A model generated the notes under the pieces. The model worked only from the letters and a program-made list of their open reading frames with translations. It was not told the DNA's origin and searched no databases. DNA of 64,000 nt from Segetibacter aerophilus. Lineage in GTDB: Bacteria > Bacteroidota > Bacteroidia > Chitinophagales > Chitinophagaceae. Location: NCBI RefSeq assembly GCF_007991655.1, contig NZ_BJYT01000014.1, positions 1 to 64,000 on the forward strand, in the 5' to 3' direction. Below, piece after piece: positions 34,924 through 43,710 of the stretch (its first letter is position 1; each line of letters opens with the position of its first letter). A program made the translations under genes and the position numbers.

Positions 34924-35490
34924 ATGAACAGAAGAGAAGCTGTTCAACACATATGCGCGCTGTTAGGAGGATCTGTGTTGGGTGCTGGTGCTTTTTTAAG
35001 TGGCTGCAACACCAACCCGGTTAGCAGTAAGAAAGTCCTCTTTTCCCCTCACGACATCGATTTTCTTAATGAGGTGGGTGAAACCATTTTGCCTGCTACA
35101 AATACGCCCGGAGCCAAAGCGGCAAAAGTAGGCGAGATGATGAACGTAATGGTGAATGATTGTTACGTAGAAAGAGATCAAGTCGTTTTTCAAAACGGCA
35201 TTAAAGACTTGCAGGCTCGGGCAAACAAAGAATTTGGAAAGGATTTTATTGACCTTACTTCTCAACAAAAACTGGCCCTTTTGACCAAACTCGATAATGA
35301 GACAAACGAAGCCATGAAGACGTGGCAATCTTCATCTCCAAAACCTTATTTCCGCTTAATGAAGGAGCTTACGCTTCTTGGATATTTCACTTCCGAAATT
35401 GGCTGCACGCAAGCCCGGCGATATGTTGAAACACCGGGAAGATATGAAGCATGTATTCCTTACAAAAAGGGCGATAAAGCCTGGGCCTAA
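34924..35490 (+). CDS. Gluconate 2-dehydrogenase subunit 3 family protein (second copy)
   Basis: A 188-residue paralogue of the protein at 32465. Tat/lipoprotein start MNRREAVQHICALLGGSVLG with lipobox FLSGC, then FLNEVGETILPATNTPGAKAAKVG, MVNDCY and LGYFTSEIGCTQARRY, and the same end KKGDKAW. No second GMC gene accompanies it here, so it may serve an unlinked catalytic subunit or the neighbouring Tat proteins. It is tightly linked to the next gene (22 bases). Confidence 0.9.
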   Translation: MNRREAVQHICALLGGSVLGAGAFLSGCNTNPVSSKKVLFSPHDIDFLNEVGETILPATNTPGAKAAKVGEMMNVMVNDCYVERDQVVFQNGIKDLQARANKEFGKDFIDLTSQQKLALLTKLDNETNEAMKTWQSSSPKPYFRLMKELTLLGYFTSEIGCTQARRYVETPGRYEACIPYKKGDKAWA

Positions 35491-35512
35491 TTAATTTAAT
35501 CAAACAAACATC

Positions 35513-36376
35513 ATGGATTATAAACGTAGAGACTTCCTAAAAATAGCCGGAACTTTTGCATCCGGGGTAGCCCTTACCGGTGTAGCCGGTCAACTAGCTG
35601 GTTGCGGTACCAGCTCGAAGTTGAGCGGTAAAAACAACACCTTCGGGCTGCAGTTGTATAGCCTACGCGACGACCTGCCGAAAGATCCGAAAGGAGTTTT
35701 AAGGCAGGTAGCCTCTTTTGGCTATAAGCAAATTGAAGGCTTTGAAGGTTCTAAAGGCATTTATTGGGGAATGTCTAATACGGAGTTCAAGCGTTATATG
35801 GACGACCTCGGAATGCAAATGGTTTCGAGCCATTGTAACTGGAAACAAAACCTGGAAAAGAAAGCCGATGAAGCTGCTGCAATCGGAATGAAGTACCTGA
35901 TGTGTCCTTATCTTGGACCGCAGAAAAGTCTTGATTTATTTAAAAAGGCGGCTGAAGACTTTAATAAAGCAGGACAGATCTGTAAACAAAGAGGGATCCG
36001 GTTTGCTTATCATAACCACGATTATTCTTTCAAGAAAGTTGAGGGACAATACCCGCAAGATGTGATGATGCAGAACACCGACAAAGACCTTGTCGATTAT
36101 GAGCTGGATATGTATTGGATCGTTGCCGCCGGCCAAAATCCAAACGAGTGGTTTCAGAAATACCCCAGACGCTTCAAATTAGGGCACGTAAAAGACCGCG
36201 GTGGAAAAGAAACAACTACTTTGGGTAAAGGAAATATTGATTATCCTTCTTTACTAAAAGCTGCTCAAAAAGGTGGAATGGAGTATTTTATAGTCGAGCA
36301 GGAACAATACGAAGGCACAACGCCACTTGCAGCGGCAAAAGACGATGCAGATTATATGAAAAGATTAAAAATCTAA
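35513..36376 (+). CDS. Tat-exported lipoprotein sugar isomerase/epimerase-like TIM barrel
   Basis: A 287-residue protein. Tat signal KRRDFLKIAGTFASGVALTG and lipobox QLAGC (Cys ~31) are followed by an AP-endonuclease-2/xylose-isomerase-like barrel: FGLQLYSLRDDLPKDPKGVL, SSHCNW, FAYHNHDYSF, LVDYELDMYWIVAAGQNP, LGHVKDRGG and FIVEQEQYEG. Glu/Asp/His at these sites are likely metal ligands. A surface or periplasmic location argues against a phosphorylated substrate; isomerisation or elimination of a free (keto)sugar is more likely. It is a paralogue of the protein at 40497. Confidence 0.88.
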   Translation: MDYKRRDFLKIAGTFASGVALTGVAGQLAGCGTSSKLSGKNNTFGLQLYSLRDDLPKDPKGVLRQVASFGYKQIEGFEGSKGIYWGMSNTEFKRYMDDLGMQMVSSHCNWKQNLEKKADEAAAIGMKYLMCPYLGPQKSLDLFKKAAEDFNKAGQICKQRGIRFAYHNHDYSFKKVEGQYPQDVMMQNTDKDLVDYELDMYWIVAAGQNPNEWFQKYPRRFKLGHVKDRGGKETTTLGKGNIDYPSLLKAAQKGGMEYFIVEQEQYEGTTPLAAAKDDADYMKRLKI

Positions 36377-36440
36377 GGGTACATAGCGGAAGGTTTGAAT
36401 GTTTTTTAAGCAATTATCAATTTTATAAATAACTAGCCGA

Positions 36441-37229
36441 ATGAGGAAACTACTTTATTTTTTTATACTATTAATCCTTTCGCAACTTATAAATGTTGAG
36501 AAGGCAGTTGCATCACCGACTTCGAAAAACGCAGGGTATTTTATTTTAAGGGTCTATCATTATAAAGATGCATTGCAAGAGGCTTCAATTGACAGCTTCC
36601 TTCAGTATAGATATCTCCCTTTTTTGCATTCTTCTAAGTTGAACAATGTTGGTGTTTTTAAAGCCCTAGCCAATGATACCGCGGCAGATAAAAGGACTTA
36701 TGTATTTATCCCATTTAAATCTTTAAAAGAATGGGAAAGCTTTTCTTCCAACTCAATTGAACCGACGGTAACGGGTGACGTAGGATATGTGAACGCTGCC
36801 TATAACAAACCGGCTTATACCCGATTTGAAACCATCCTGCTAAAAGCTTTTCCATTGATGGAAGCCCTTGCACCATCAAAGCTTACTGCTCCTAAAAATC
36901 AGCGCGTGTACGAATTGAGAAGCTATGAAGGACCAACGGAAAAGTTCTTTAGAAACAAGGTGAAAATGTTTAACGAGGGTGGAGAAATTGCCTTGTTTTC
37001 ACGTCTCGGCTTTAATGCCGTTTTTTATAGTGAAGTTCTCTTTGGCTCAAAAATGCCGAACCTGATGTATATGACTTCTTTTGAAAACATGGAATCAAGA
37101 AACGAACATTGGAAAGCCTTTAGCGCTGATCCGGCGTGGAAGACTTTATCGGCTCTTCCTGAGTATCAACACAACGTTTCTCACAGCGACATTATCTTTC
37201 TAAGACCAACAGAGTTTTCAGATCTATAA
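36441..37229 (+). CDS. NIPSNAP family protein, exported
   Basis: A 262-residue protein with a Sec signal (LLYFFILLILSQLINVEKAVA). Two ferredoxin-like NIPSNAP domains follow: YFILRVYHYKDALQEASIDS with RYLPFLHSSKLNNVGVFKAL, and a better one, RVYELRSYEGPTEKFFRNKV with FNAVFYSEVLFGSKMPNLMYM. The biochemical role of the family is unsettled. Exported NIPSNAP genes recur in Bacteroidota sugar clusters next to Gfo/Idh/MocA and isomerase genes, as here. It ends before a clear terminator. Confidence 0.85.
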   Translation: MRKLLYFFILLILSQLINVEKAVASPTSKNAGYFILRVYHYKDALQEASIDSFLQYRYLPFLHSSKLNNVGVFKALANDTAADKRTYVFIPFKSLKEWESFSSNSIEPTVTGDVGYVNAAYNKPAYTRFETILLKAFPLMEALAPSKLTAPKNQRVYELRSYEGPTEKFFRNKVKMFNEGGEIALFSRLGFNAVFYSEVLFGSKMPNLMYMTSFENMESRNEHWKAFSADPAWKTLSALPEYQHNVSHSDIIFLRPTEFSDL

Positions 37230-37245
37230 GTTTTTATGACAGGAT

Positions 37246-37273
37246 AAAAAGGTGAGCTATGGCTCACCTTTTT
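37246..37273 (+). terminator. Intrinsic terminator after NIPSNAP gene
   Basis: AAAAAGGTGAGC/GCTCACCTTTTT arms around TATG. It ends the rightward gene set; the esterase downstream may be read through or start from its own promoter. Confidence 0.8.
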
Positions 37274-37292
37274 CAATTTCTAAAACCACAGT

Positions 37293-38180
37293 ATGTCTAA
37301 ATCATATACCCAGTTTCCCCTGGCTGCTTTACTAGCCACGTTTCTTTTACCCTTTACCGGAAGAAGTCAAACAAAACCTCTTGTACTTCCTCTGTGGCAA
37401 AACGGGGCGCCCGGTTTTGAAAGCAGGAAAAACGAGCCGGAAGAAGCTAAAGAGTATTGGGTTAAGAATATTCATAACCCTTCGATTGCTGTCTATCTCG
37501 CGCCGAAAGAAAAGGCGACCGGCGCAGCTGTTGTAGTCTGTCCTGGCGGAGGTCACCGGTTGCTGGTGTACAATGCAGAGGGTGTAGAACCTGCTTTGTT
37601 TTTAAACAGTATCGGCGTGACGGCTATTGTGCTTAAGTATCGTCTTGCCCGAGAAGAGAATTCTCCATATTCGTTGGATAAGCATTTAGAGCAGGATGCG
37701 CATCGCGCACTGCGGTTGGTAAGAAGTCATGCAAAAGATTGGAATATTGACACTGCACGGGTAGGAATGCTTGGGTTTTCTGCAGGAGGTGAAACCGTAG
37801 CCGCTGTGGCCTATGCTTCAGGAAGCGGTGATTTAAAAGCAGCAGATCCTATAGACAGGTTAAACGGTAAACCAAACTTTCAAATGCTTATTTATCCCGG
37901 TCCGCTAGGTATTCCAGACTCTGTAGGCAACGATGCTCCCCCAACTTTTTTGCTTGCTGCCAACAACGATCCTTGTTGTGCTGAACCAGTGGTGAAATTG
38001 ATTGACAGATATCGCAAAGCAAAAGTGCCTGTTGAAGCACACTTGTATGCGCAAGGCAGTCACGGGTTTAATATGGGCCAACGTTCAAAATTAAACTCAT
38101 TGAAAACGTGGTCTCAAAGAGTGGCCGACTGGCTGGAAGACAACAATATTCTTCATCCGGGGAAATATAAGCCGGAGTAA
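37293..38180 (+). CDS. Secreted alpha/beta hydrolase (esterase/acetylxylan esterase-like)
   Basis: A 295-residue protein with a Sec signal (~residues 1-25, LLPFTGRSQ). The alpha/beta hydrolase fold shows VVVCPGGGHRLL as oxyanion region, the nucleophile elbow MLGFSAGGETVA, a probable acid in LLAANNDPCC, and catalytic His in YAQGSHGFNMG. Relatives are carbohydrate esterases and BD-FAE-like enzymes that remove acyl groups from sugars. It starts 20 bases after the terminator, so its expression may be separate from the oxidation genes. Confidence 0.87.
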   Translation: MSKSYTQFPLAALLATFLLPFTGRSQTKPLVLPLWQNGAPGFESRKNEPEEAKEYWVKNIHNPSIAVYLAPKEKATGAAVVVCPGGGHRLLVYNAEGVEPALFLNSIGVTAIVLKYRLAREENSPYSLDKHLEQDAHRALRLVRSHAKDWNIDTARVGMLGFSAGGETVAAVAYASGSGDLKAADPIDRLNGKPNFQMLIYPGPLGIPDSVGNDAPPTFLLAANNDPCCAEPVVKLIDRYRKAKVPVEAHLYAQGSHGFNMGQRSKLNSLKTWSQRVADWLEDNNILHPGKYKPE

Positions 38181-38221
38181 GAATCAGTCTAAAAAAGCTT
38201 CTAAGCTTGCGAGTTGAACAG

Positions 38222-38671
38222 TTACGAAATCTCTACTGCCGCCAATGCTCTAACAACAATTTCAAGGTCGATTACTCCTCTGAAACCGCTAAAGCCAACG
38301 GCGAGTTCAGTTCCGTCTTTTAGGGTAATTAGCTGGCCGCCTTCCCACCCTATCCAGTCCGGTCTTTCGATACCAAATTTTTCTTCGTCAATTTCATTAT
38401 TGAAAGCGAGCTTTTCAAACTCTCCTGTTTTTAACCGTGTGATGTGAACCTGGCTTGCTTTGGTCCAGGCAACTCCGTAAGACTCTCTCGCCCTGATTTT
38501 ATTGGTGCCAAACATTCGTCCATAGATTACTCCCTCGTCGTCTATAATACAGACTGACACGTTTCCATTTGCTATCCTTCTGTCTTCTTCATTTTCCATA
38601 TAAAATGGAATTAGTTTCTCCGCTTCATCTATGATTCTTCTAACCGCGCTTTCCAATTCTTTGCCCTTCAT
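38222..38671 (-). CDS. GlcG/HbpS-like small protein
   Basis: A 149-residue soluble protein without a signal peptide. A profilin-like pattern resembles the GlcG/HbpS (DUF336) family: VSVCIIDDEGVIYGRMFG, then ARESYGVAWTKASQVHITRLKTGEFE and IGWEGGQLITLKDGTELAVGFSGFRGVIDLEIVVRAL. Some family members bind heme or cobalamin or assist glycolate and diol metabolism. The match is by pattern only and the role here is unknown. It faces the esterase gene convergently. Confidence 0.6.
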   Translation of the reverse strand: MKGKELESAVRRIIDEAEKLIPFYMENEEDRRIANGNVSVCIIDDEGVIYGRMFGTNKIRARESYGVAWTKASQVHITRLKTGEFEKLAFNNEIDEEKFGIERPDWIGWEGGQLITLKDGTELAVGFSGFRGVIDLEIVVRALAAVEIS

Positions 38672-38772
38672 AGCAATAATTTTTTCTGTTTGATTTTTTG
38701 CAATTAGTATTCCGTCGCCCGATATTCACTCTTTCTACATGAATATTACAACGGAGTAATTCACGCCCTGTT

Positions 38773-40287
38773 CTACTTACTCATTGTAGTGTTACTAATA
38801 AAAGCCAGCCGCTTGCTGTCGGGAGACCAGTTAGGCGTATTCATCGTTCCTTGTCCGCCATACACATAAGCAATAACTTTTGGCTTACCTCCTGTAATAG
38901 GCATCAGCCGAATGTAAACATGTTTGTAAAAAGGATGATCGTCGGCACGAACTTCATCTTTCAGGAAAGATATAAAGGCAATCCATTTACCGTCCGGCGA
39001 AATATGTGGAAACCAGTCATGAAACTCCCCGGTCGTTACAGCTTCCTGGTTGCTGCCGTCGGCATTCATACGCCAAATTTGCATCGTGCCGGTACGGTTT
39101 GAATTAAAATAGATGTATTTTCCGTCAGGCGTATATTCCGGCCCGTCATCTAATCCTTTGGCTGTAGTTAGTTGCACTTCCGCTCCACCTTTCGATGGCA
39201 CTTTGTAAATATCGAACTCATTATTTCGCTGACCGGTGAAGACAATACTTTGTGCATCGGGCGACCAGCCATGGCCGTACGATGGACCCTTTGGTGTTAT
39301 CTGTTTTGGTGCACCGCCTGTAACCGGAACTGTATACACAATAGAACCACCCAAAGCTGCCACACCGCTACTTAATAGGAGCATCTTTCCGTCAAAAGAA
39401 AGTACGTGATCATTGTTATTATTTTTCACATCTCCTGTAGGTATTACAGATGGTTGCCGTGTGGCCAAATTGAAGTTATACATCAGCCCTTCGCTGTTAT
39501 AAATAAGGCTTTTATTATCAGGCGTCCAGTTTGGAGCCTGAAGAGATTTGGGCGAAGTATAAATGGTTTCCCTGTCGCCTGATGCAACGTTTAAAATTTC
39601 AAGGCTACTCCCCAGGTACTCGCGATAAGGAACCAAACCTTCACGCGCTGGTACTGATACTTGCACATCTTTAAAAACGCCCGTTTCAACCACATCAGCA
39701 TTGTGCGAACCCACGAACAGACCGACGTACACTTCATCCCCAAGGTCCAGGTCAGCAACTTCTTCGGTTACAAAAGGTTCACCAAATTTTGCTACCCGCA
39801 TTGTGTAAGTCTTGCCTTTTCGTTCGAGTTGGATAATATTTGCATGGGTAAGCGCAGACTTTTTTTCTTCAGTATTTACGCCATCTTTCGGCCGGTATTG
39901 TAGTGACGTAAGTCCATCACCATGAGTAACTGCATTTATTTGTGCAGACTTTCCGTCAAGACTTTTGCGTACCATCCATCCTACTTTTCTGTGCGGGTCT
40001 ACTCCCTGGAAACCTACAAGCTCTGCCCGGGTGTACAGCAAAAAATCTCCCTTCATTTTTTTGTATACATAGTGAAACTCATCGTGGTCAAACCAGATAT
40101 TATAGCCGGAACCCGAAATAACATACTGATCGCTCTGAGGAATATAAAGCCCTGATCCCGGAGTTACCTTTGCTCCAATATCTGCCTGGCCTTCAAAAAT
40201 TCCTATTGTTTGTTGTGCAGAAACAGCGATGCAGGAAAGCAACAATCCGATCGATAAAAAAGCAGTTTTAAACGAACTAAGTTTCAT
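38773..40287 (-). CDS. TolB-like beta-propeller protein with N-terminal lectin-like domain
   Basis: A 504-residue secreted protein (signal SFKTAFLSIGLLLSCIAVSAQ). Residues ~25-210 look like a DUF1349/concanavalin-type sandwich (FHYVYKKMKGDFLLYTRAEL). Residues ~230-500 hold about six PD40/TolB repeats: NWTPDNKSLIYNS, GWSPDAQSIVFTG, YTPDGKYIYFNS, ISPDGKWIAFIS, WSPDSKRLAFIS. A sugar- or peptide-binding scaffold role is likely; this is not the Tol-Pal TolB. It lies at the right edge of the accessory region. Confidence 0.85.
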   Translation of the reverse strand: MKLSSFKTAFLSIGLLLSCIAVSAQQTIGIFEGQADIGAKVTPGSGLYIPQSDQYVISGSGYNIWFDHDEFHYVYKKMKGDFLLYTRAELVGFQGVDPHRKVGWMVRKSLDGKSAQINAVTHGDGLTSLQYRPKDGVNTEEKKSALTHANIIQLERKGKTYTMRVAKFGEPFVTEEVADLDLGDEVYVGLFVGSHNADVVETGVFKDVQVSVPAREGLVPYREYLGSSLEILNVASGDRETIYTSPKSLQAPNWTPDNKSLIYNSEGLMYNFNLATRQPSVIPTGDVKNNNNDHVLSFDGKMLLLSSGVAALGGSIVYTVPVTGGAPKQITPKGPSYGHGWSPDAQSIVFTGQRNNEFDIYKVPSKGGAEVQLTTAKGLDDGPEYTPDGKYIYFNSNRTGTMQIWRMNADGSNQEAVTTGEFHDWFPHISPDGKWIAFISFLKDEVRADDHPFYKHVYIRLMPITGGKPKVIAYVYGGQGTMNTPNWSPDSKRLAFISNTTMSK

Positions 40288-40388
40288 ACTTAAAGATCTT
40301 ATATAAGAGGGTAGAGCTTCGAATGTTTTAAGAAGCTTTTTTTGGATTAGAATAATCTTTGGGAAATCGGCGGCAAACCAACAATCGA

Positions 40389-40412
40389 CATTGTTGTGTC
40401 ACTCACTTGTAC
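40389..40412 (-). repeat. Dispersed intergenic repeat, copy D
   Basis: Reverse orientation, same sequence as copies C and G (GTACAAGTGAGTGACACAAC, AATG). It lies between two leftward genes. A half-copy of the flanking part (AATAGATGATGCGGTACA) is at 40461-40478. Confidence 0.8.
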
Positions 40413-40496
40413 CTATAGTTGCAGATTGAACCGCACCACCAATTTCTCATATTACCGAGGAATAGATGATGCGGTACAGATCGAAAAAAGATACAG

Positions 40497-41378
40497 CTAC
40501 ACAAGATTTCTTTTGATGTAAGTAATACTCTTTGTTATGCTGTCGAAAGGATTTCCGGGGGTCATATCCTGTTCAACAAAAAAGTATTTCATTCCTGCTT
40601 TATTCGCTTGTTTAAAAATCCGCTTAAAATCAATCGAGCCGTTGCCTACTTCAGTAAAAGCTTTAGCCGGCGTTTTATCCATGTCTTTTACATGGAACAA
40701 AGGGAACCTGCCAGGATGTTGGTTGATCAGCTCAACAGGATCTTTGCCTGCCTTGCTCACCCAATACAAATCCATTTCCATCTTAACCAGGTTTTTATCC
40801 GTATTCAAAAGAATGTCATACGGAAGGGTTGAGCCTTGCTGCATAAATTCGAAATCGTGGTTATGGTAGCAAAGCTGTATGCCCGATTTTTTGCAACGTT
40901 CTCCAGCCTTGTTCAGCGCGTCTGCTACTACTTTATAATGATCTATTCCTCCACGCTCTGCTTCAGACAGGTAAGCACAAACCATGTATTTGATACCAAC
41001 TTTCGAAGCATCGTCTACGGCTTTGTCCCACTCAGACATCATCGTACCTTTTTGAATTTGTCCATTCACTTTTTCTTCGCCGAGACGATAGTGACTGCTG
41101 GGCATAATCAGCCCGTTTTGCTTCAATACTTTTGCAAACTCCGCCGGTTGCATCCCATAGAAATTTTGAGTTCCTGTGTACGTTGCTCCTTCCAGAGAGT
41201 TATAGCCAATCGAAGCAACTTTAGCAAGCGTGCCCTTGGGATCTTTCTGCATTGCATCTCGAACAGTGTATAGCTGCAACCCTATATAATTAGTTTTTTT
41301 GTCGAAGAAAGGATACTTTACAAAAGCTCCTGCTGTAAGAAGAGAGCCGGCTTTAATGAATGAACGTCTGGATGACAT
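40497..41378 (-). CDS. Tat-exported sugar isomerase/epimerase-like TIM barrel
   Basis: A 293-residue protein from the ATG at 41378 (MSSRRSFIKAGSLLTAGAFV, Tat signal). An upstream ATG at 41435 adds 19 residues but would mask the twin-arginine start. Barrel motifs: IGLQLYTVRDAMQKDPKGTL, SSHYRLGEE, LCYHNHDFEFMQQG, LVKMEMDLYWVSKAGKDP, LFHVKDMD and FVEQDM. It is clearly paralogous to the lipoprotein at 35513 (shared QLY-VRD and HNHD motifs). Probable keto-sugar isomerase or lyase in the periplasm. Confidence 0.85.
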   Translation of the reverse strand: MSSRRSFIKAGSLLTAGAFVKYPFFDKKTNYIGLQLYTVRDAMQKDPKGTLAKVASIGYNSLEGATYTGTQNFYGMQPAEFAKVLKQNGLIMPSSHYRLGEEKVNGQIQKGTMMSEWDKAVDDASKVGIKYMVCAYLSEAERGGIDHYKVVADALNKAGERCKKSGIQLCYHNHDFEFMQQGSTLPYDILLNTDKNLVKMEMDLYWVSKAGKDPVELINQHPGRFPLFHVKDMDKTPAKAFTEVGNGSIDFKRIFKQANKAGMKYFFVEQDMTPGNPFDSITKSITYIKRNLV

Positions 41379-41681
41379 GCTGATCGTTATTAAGATGATT
41401 ATATAAAGAGAGAATTTCTTAATAAATGTAGCCAATTACCGGCATTAAGAAATGTTGAACCGACCTATTTGTTTTGATCAAAGTTTGATCGACTGCATTC
41501 GTAAGTTGTCAAATGTCCATAACGCGTCTTGCAGCAATTGTTGCGCTAGAACTAGCGAGATTAAGGCCTAATTAGAATAAAGCTTTTTGACACATTTTCC
41601 GCCTATCATTAATAATTCTCAAAACTTCCTAAATCCTTTTCAACCGATTATCTTCGTCACACTAAAACTACCTCCCCGCTT

Positions 41682-43475
41682 ATGAAACCTATTCGCTTGT
41701 GCCTGCTGTTACTACTTTCAGCTGCGCTTATTACTTCTTGTAAAAAATCTGTCCCGAAACAAACAAAGTATATTCCTAAAAACGCTGTCTTTGTTGCCAC
41801 CATCAACACAAAGTCTTTGCAGACCAAGCTGATGAAGAACCAGGCGACCATTGAAAATATTATAAGATCGATAAGCGGTAGCGACACCGCAATTAATAAA
41901 GGCAAGCAGGAGTGGGAGGATATTAAAAACTCAGGCGTTGACCTGGATGAAAATTTTTACGTAGCTGTAGTAAACAAAGGTGGCGGAATGGGGTCAAGTC
42001 CCGGCACTATTGTTACGTCGGTTGTTGGCGGCCTGAAAGATGCAGGCAAACTCGAAGCTTATATAAAAAAGAAAGATCCAACAAGCGAGGTACGGAAGGA
42101 GAAAGAGTATAGTTATGCAACAATACATGGTGACAACATGGTAGCGTGGGGTACCGACGTGGTCATCATGATGTCTTACCAGAAATCGTTCTCGCCCGGC
42201 AATATGCAATACGATAGCACGACAGGTTCATACAACCTCGGATCTTCTCCCAATGCAACAAACGATATGAAGCTTGAACTTGCCAGCGCTTTCAACCTCA
42301 AAGAAGATCAATCTGTTGCTTCCATTCCTGAGTTTAGAGATTTGATGCAGGAAAAATCTGACGCAAGCATGTGGGTAAACTCGAGCTCTTCGGTAGAGAA
42401 TTTTCCTATTCCATTGCCTAAAGTAAGGGAGCTCTTTTCGAGCAGCTTTACCGCAGCGAAAGTAAATTTCGAAGATGGTAAAATAACGATGACTTCTAGG
42501 TCATACTATAGTTCTGCCCTCAAAGACATTCTTAAAAAATATTCCGGTCCAACTGCTGACCTTACGCTGGTAGAAAATTATCCTTCAGACAACGTGAATG
42601 CCTTTGCCCTCTTTTCGTTCAATCCCGACTTCATTAACGAACTGGTTAAATACCTTGAAGTAGGTGGAATGGTAGATTCATACCTTACAAAAATGATGGG
42701 TAGCAATTATACTTTAAAGGAAGCACTGCGAGCCATCAAGGGCGATTTTGCTGTAGTGGTTTCAGACCTGGCCGCGAAGCCTGCTTCAGACCCAAATGCG
42801 GGAATGAGAGGTGGACAATTGCCTAACCTAAAAATGATTGTGAATATACCCGTCGGCGATAAAGTGCAGATGAATAGGTTGATGGACAAATTGGTGGAAA
42901 TGCAGATGCTGGTAAAGACCAATAATCAATACAGGCTTACACCTAACATGCAACAGACGGGCTTTCAATTGATAGTAGACGATAAAAACCTTTTTATAGC
43001 TTCTGACGAAAATGTATTAAATCAATACAAGGCAAAGTCGAAGAAAGCGAATATAAATGCAAACGTGATGAGTGACTTTAAGAGTAAGTCGGGTGTCGCT
43101 TATATAAACATCGAAAGTATTTTAAATGGAATAAACACTTCGCCAAATGCGCAGGGAAATAATGTACTTCCCAAAGCTCGTGAGACTTTTAAAGACCTTG
43201 AAATGTATACCGATAATTTCAATGGCAAGTATATAGAAGGGTATGGCGAGCTCAGGTTCAAAAATGAAAAGGAAAACAGCCTTACGTCTTTATTGAGCTT
43301 TTTTGAAACGGCAAGTAAATACGTAAAAACAACGCCGGGAATGGTAGACAATAACGATGTTCAAATAGATACTGTTGCTCCAGGCACCGGCCGTGAAATA
43401 AACGGAGCTGATGTTCGTATAGACACGGCTACAGAATTGGCGCCATCAGATGCGCGAGCTCCGAAAAGAAAGTAA
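41682..43475 (+). CDS. DUF4836 family lipoprotein
   Basis: A 597-residue protein with lipobox LITSCKK (Cys ~20). It contains the DUF4836 pattern: YIPKNAVFVATINTKSLQTKLM, IRSISGSDTAINKGKQEWEDI, GVDLDENFYVAVVNKG, MVAWGTDVVIMMSYQK, and a C-terminal half with ALRAIKGDFAVVVSDL and SGVAYINIESILNGI. The family is widespread in Bacteroidota, is exposed at the envelope, and has no known activity. The C-terminal ~50 residues are Asp/Ala/Arg-rich and probably disordered. A terminator follows. Confidence 0.88.
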   Translation: MKPIRLCLLLLLSAALITSCKKSVPKQTKYIPKNAVFVATINTKSLQTKLMKNQATIENIIRSISGSDTAINKGKQEWEDIKNSGVDLDENFYVAVVNKGGGMGSSPGTIVTSVVGGLKDAGKLEAYIKKKDPTSEVRKEKEYSYATIHGDNMVAWGTDVVIMMSYQKSFSPGNMQYDSTTGSYNLGSSPNATNDMKLELASAFNLKEDQSVASIPEFRDLMQEKSDASMWVNSSSSVENFPIPLPKVRELFSSSFTAAKVNFEDGKITMTSRSYYSSALKDILKKYSGPTADLTLVENYPSDNVNAFALFSFNPDFINELVKYLEVGGMVDSYLTKMMGSNYTLKEALRAIKGDFAVVVSDLAAKPASDPNAGMRGGQLPNLKMIVNIPVGDKVQMNRLMDKLVEMQMLVKTNNQYRLTPNMQQTGFQLIVDDKNLFIASDENVLNQYKAKSKKANINANVMSDFKSKSGVAYINIESILNGINTSPNAQGNNVLPKARETFKDLEMYTDNFNGKYIEGYGELRFKNEKENSLTSLLSFFETASKYVKTTPGMVDNNDVQIDTVAPGTGREINGADVRIDTATELAPSDARAPKRK

Positions 43476-43495
43476 ACTAATCTTATAATTATTGT

Positions 43496-43528
43496 AAAAA
43501 GGTTGCTAATAACAAAGCAACCTTTTTT
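43496..43528 (+). terminator. Intrinsic terminator after DUF4836 gene
   Basis: AAAAAGGTTGCT/AGCAACCTTTTT arms, 8-base loop, then T-rich sequence. Confidence 0.8.
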
Positions 43529-43616
43529 CTTGCGTTTGTGTTGCTACTTTTAATAAAACTCTAAATACTTGCTTAAAAGCTTCAAAGTACCAGCAGTTAA
43601 TAATCGTGCAGCTCCG

Positions 43617-43636
43617 GTTGTGTCACTCTCTTGTAC
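43617..43636 (-). repeat. Dispersed intergenic repeat, copy E (extended flank)
   Basis: Reverse orientation; reads GTACAAGAGAGTGACACAAC. On its left (in element orientation) the flank GCTATGAAAAG is shared with copy G, so the element extends to about 43655. Confidence 0.75.
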
Positions 43637-43710
43637 GGCATCTTTTCATAGCAACAAAGCTTCATGCTACATTCGTTCATGATTTTAATAGTTAAACCCT
43701 GCACACATAA

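Noticed and set aside
41530-41560. AATTGTTGCGCTAGAAC as a repeat copy
   Set aside because: It matches only TTGTTGCG; the rest differs.
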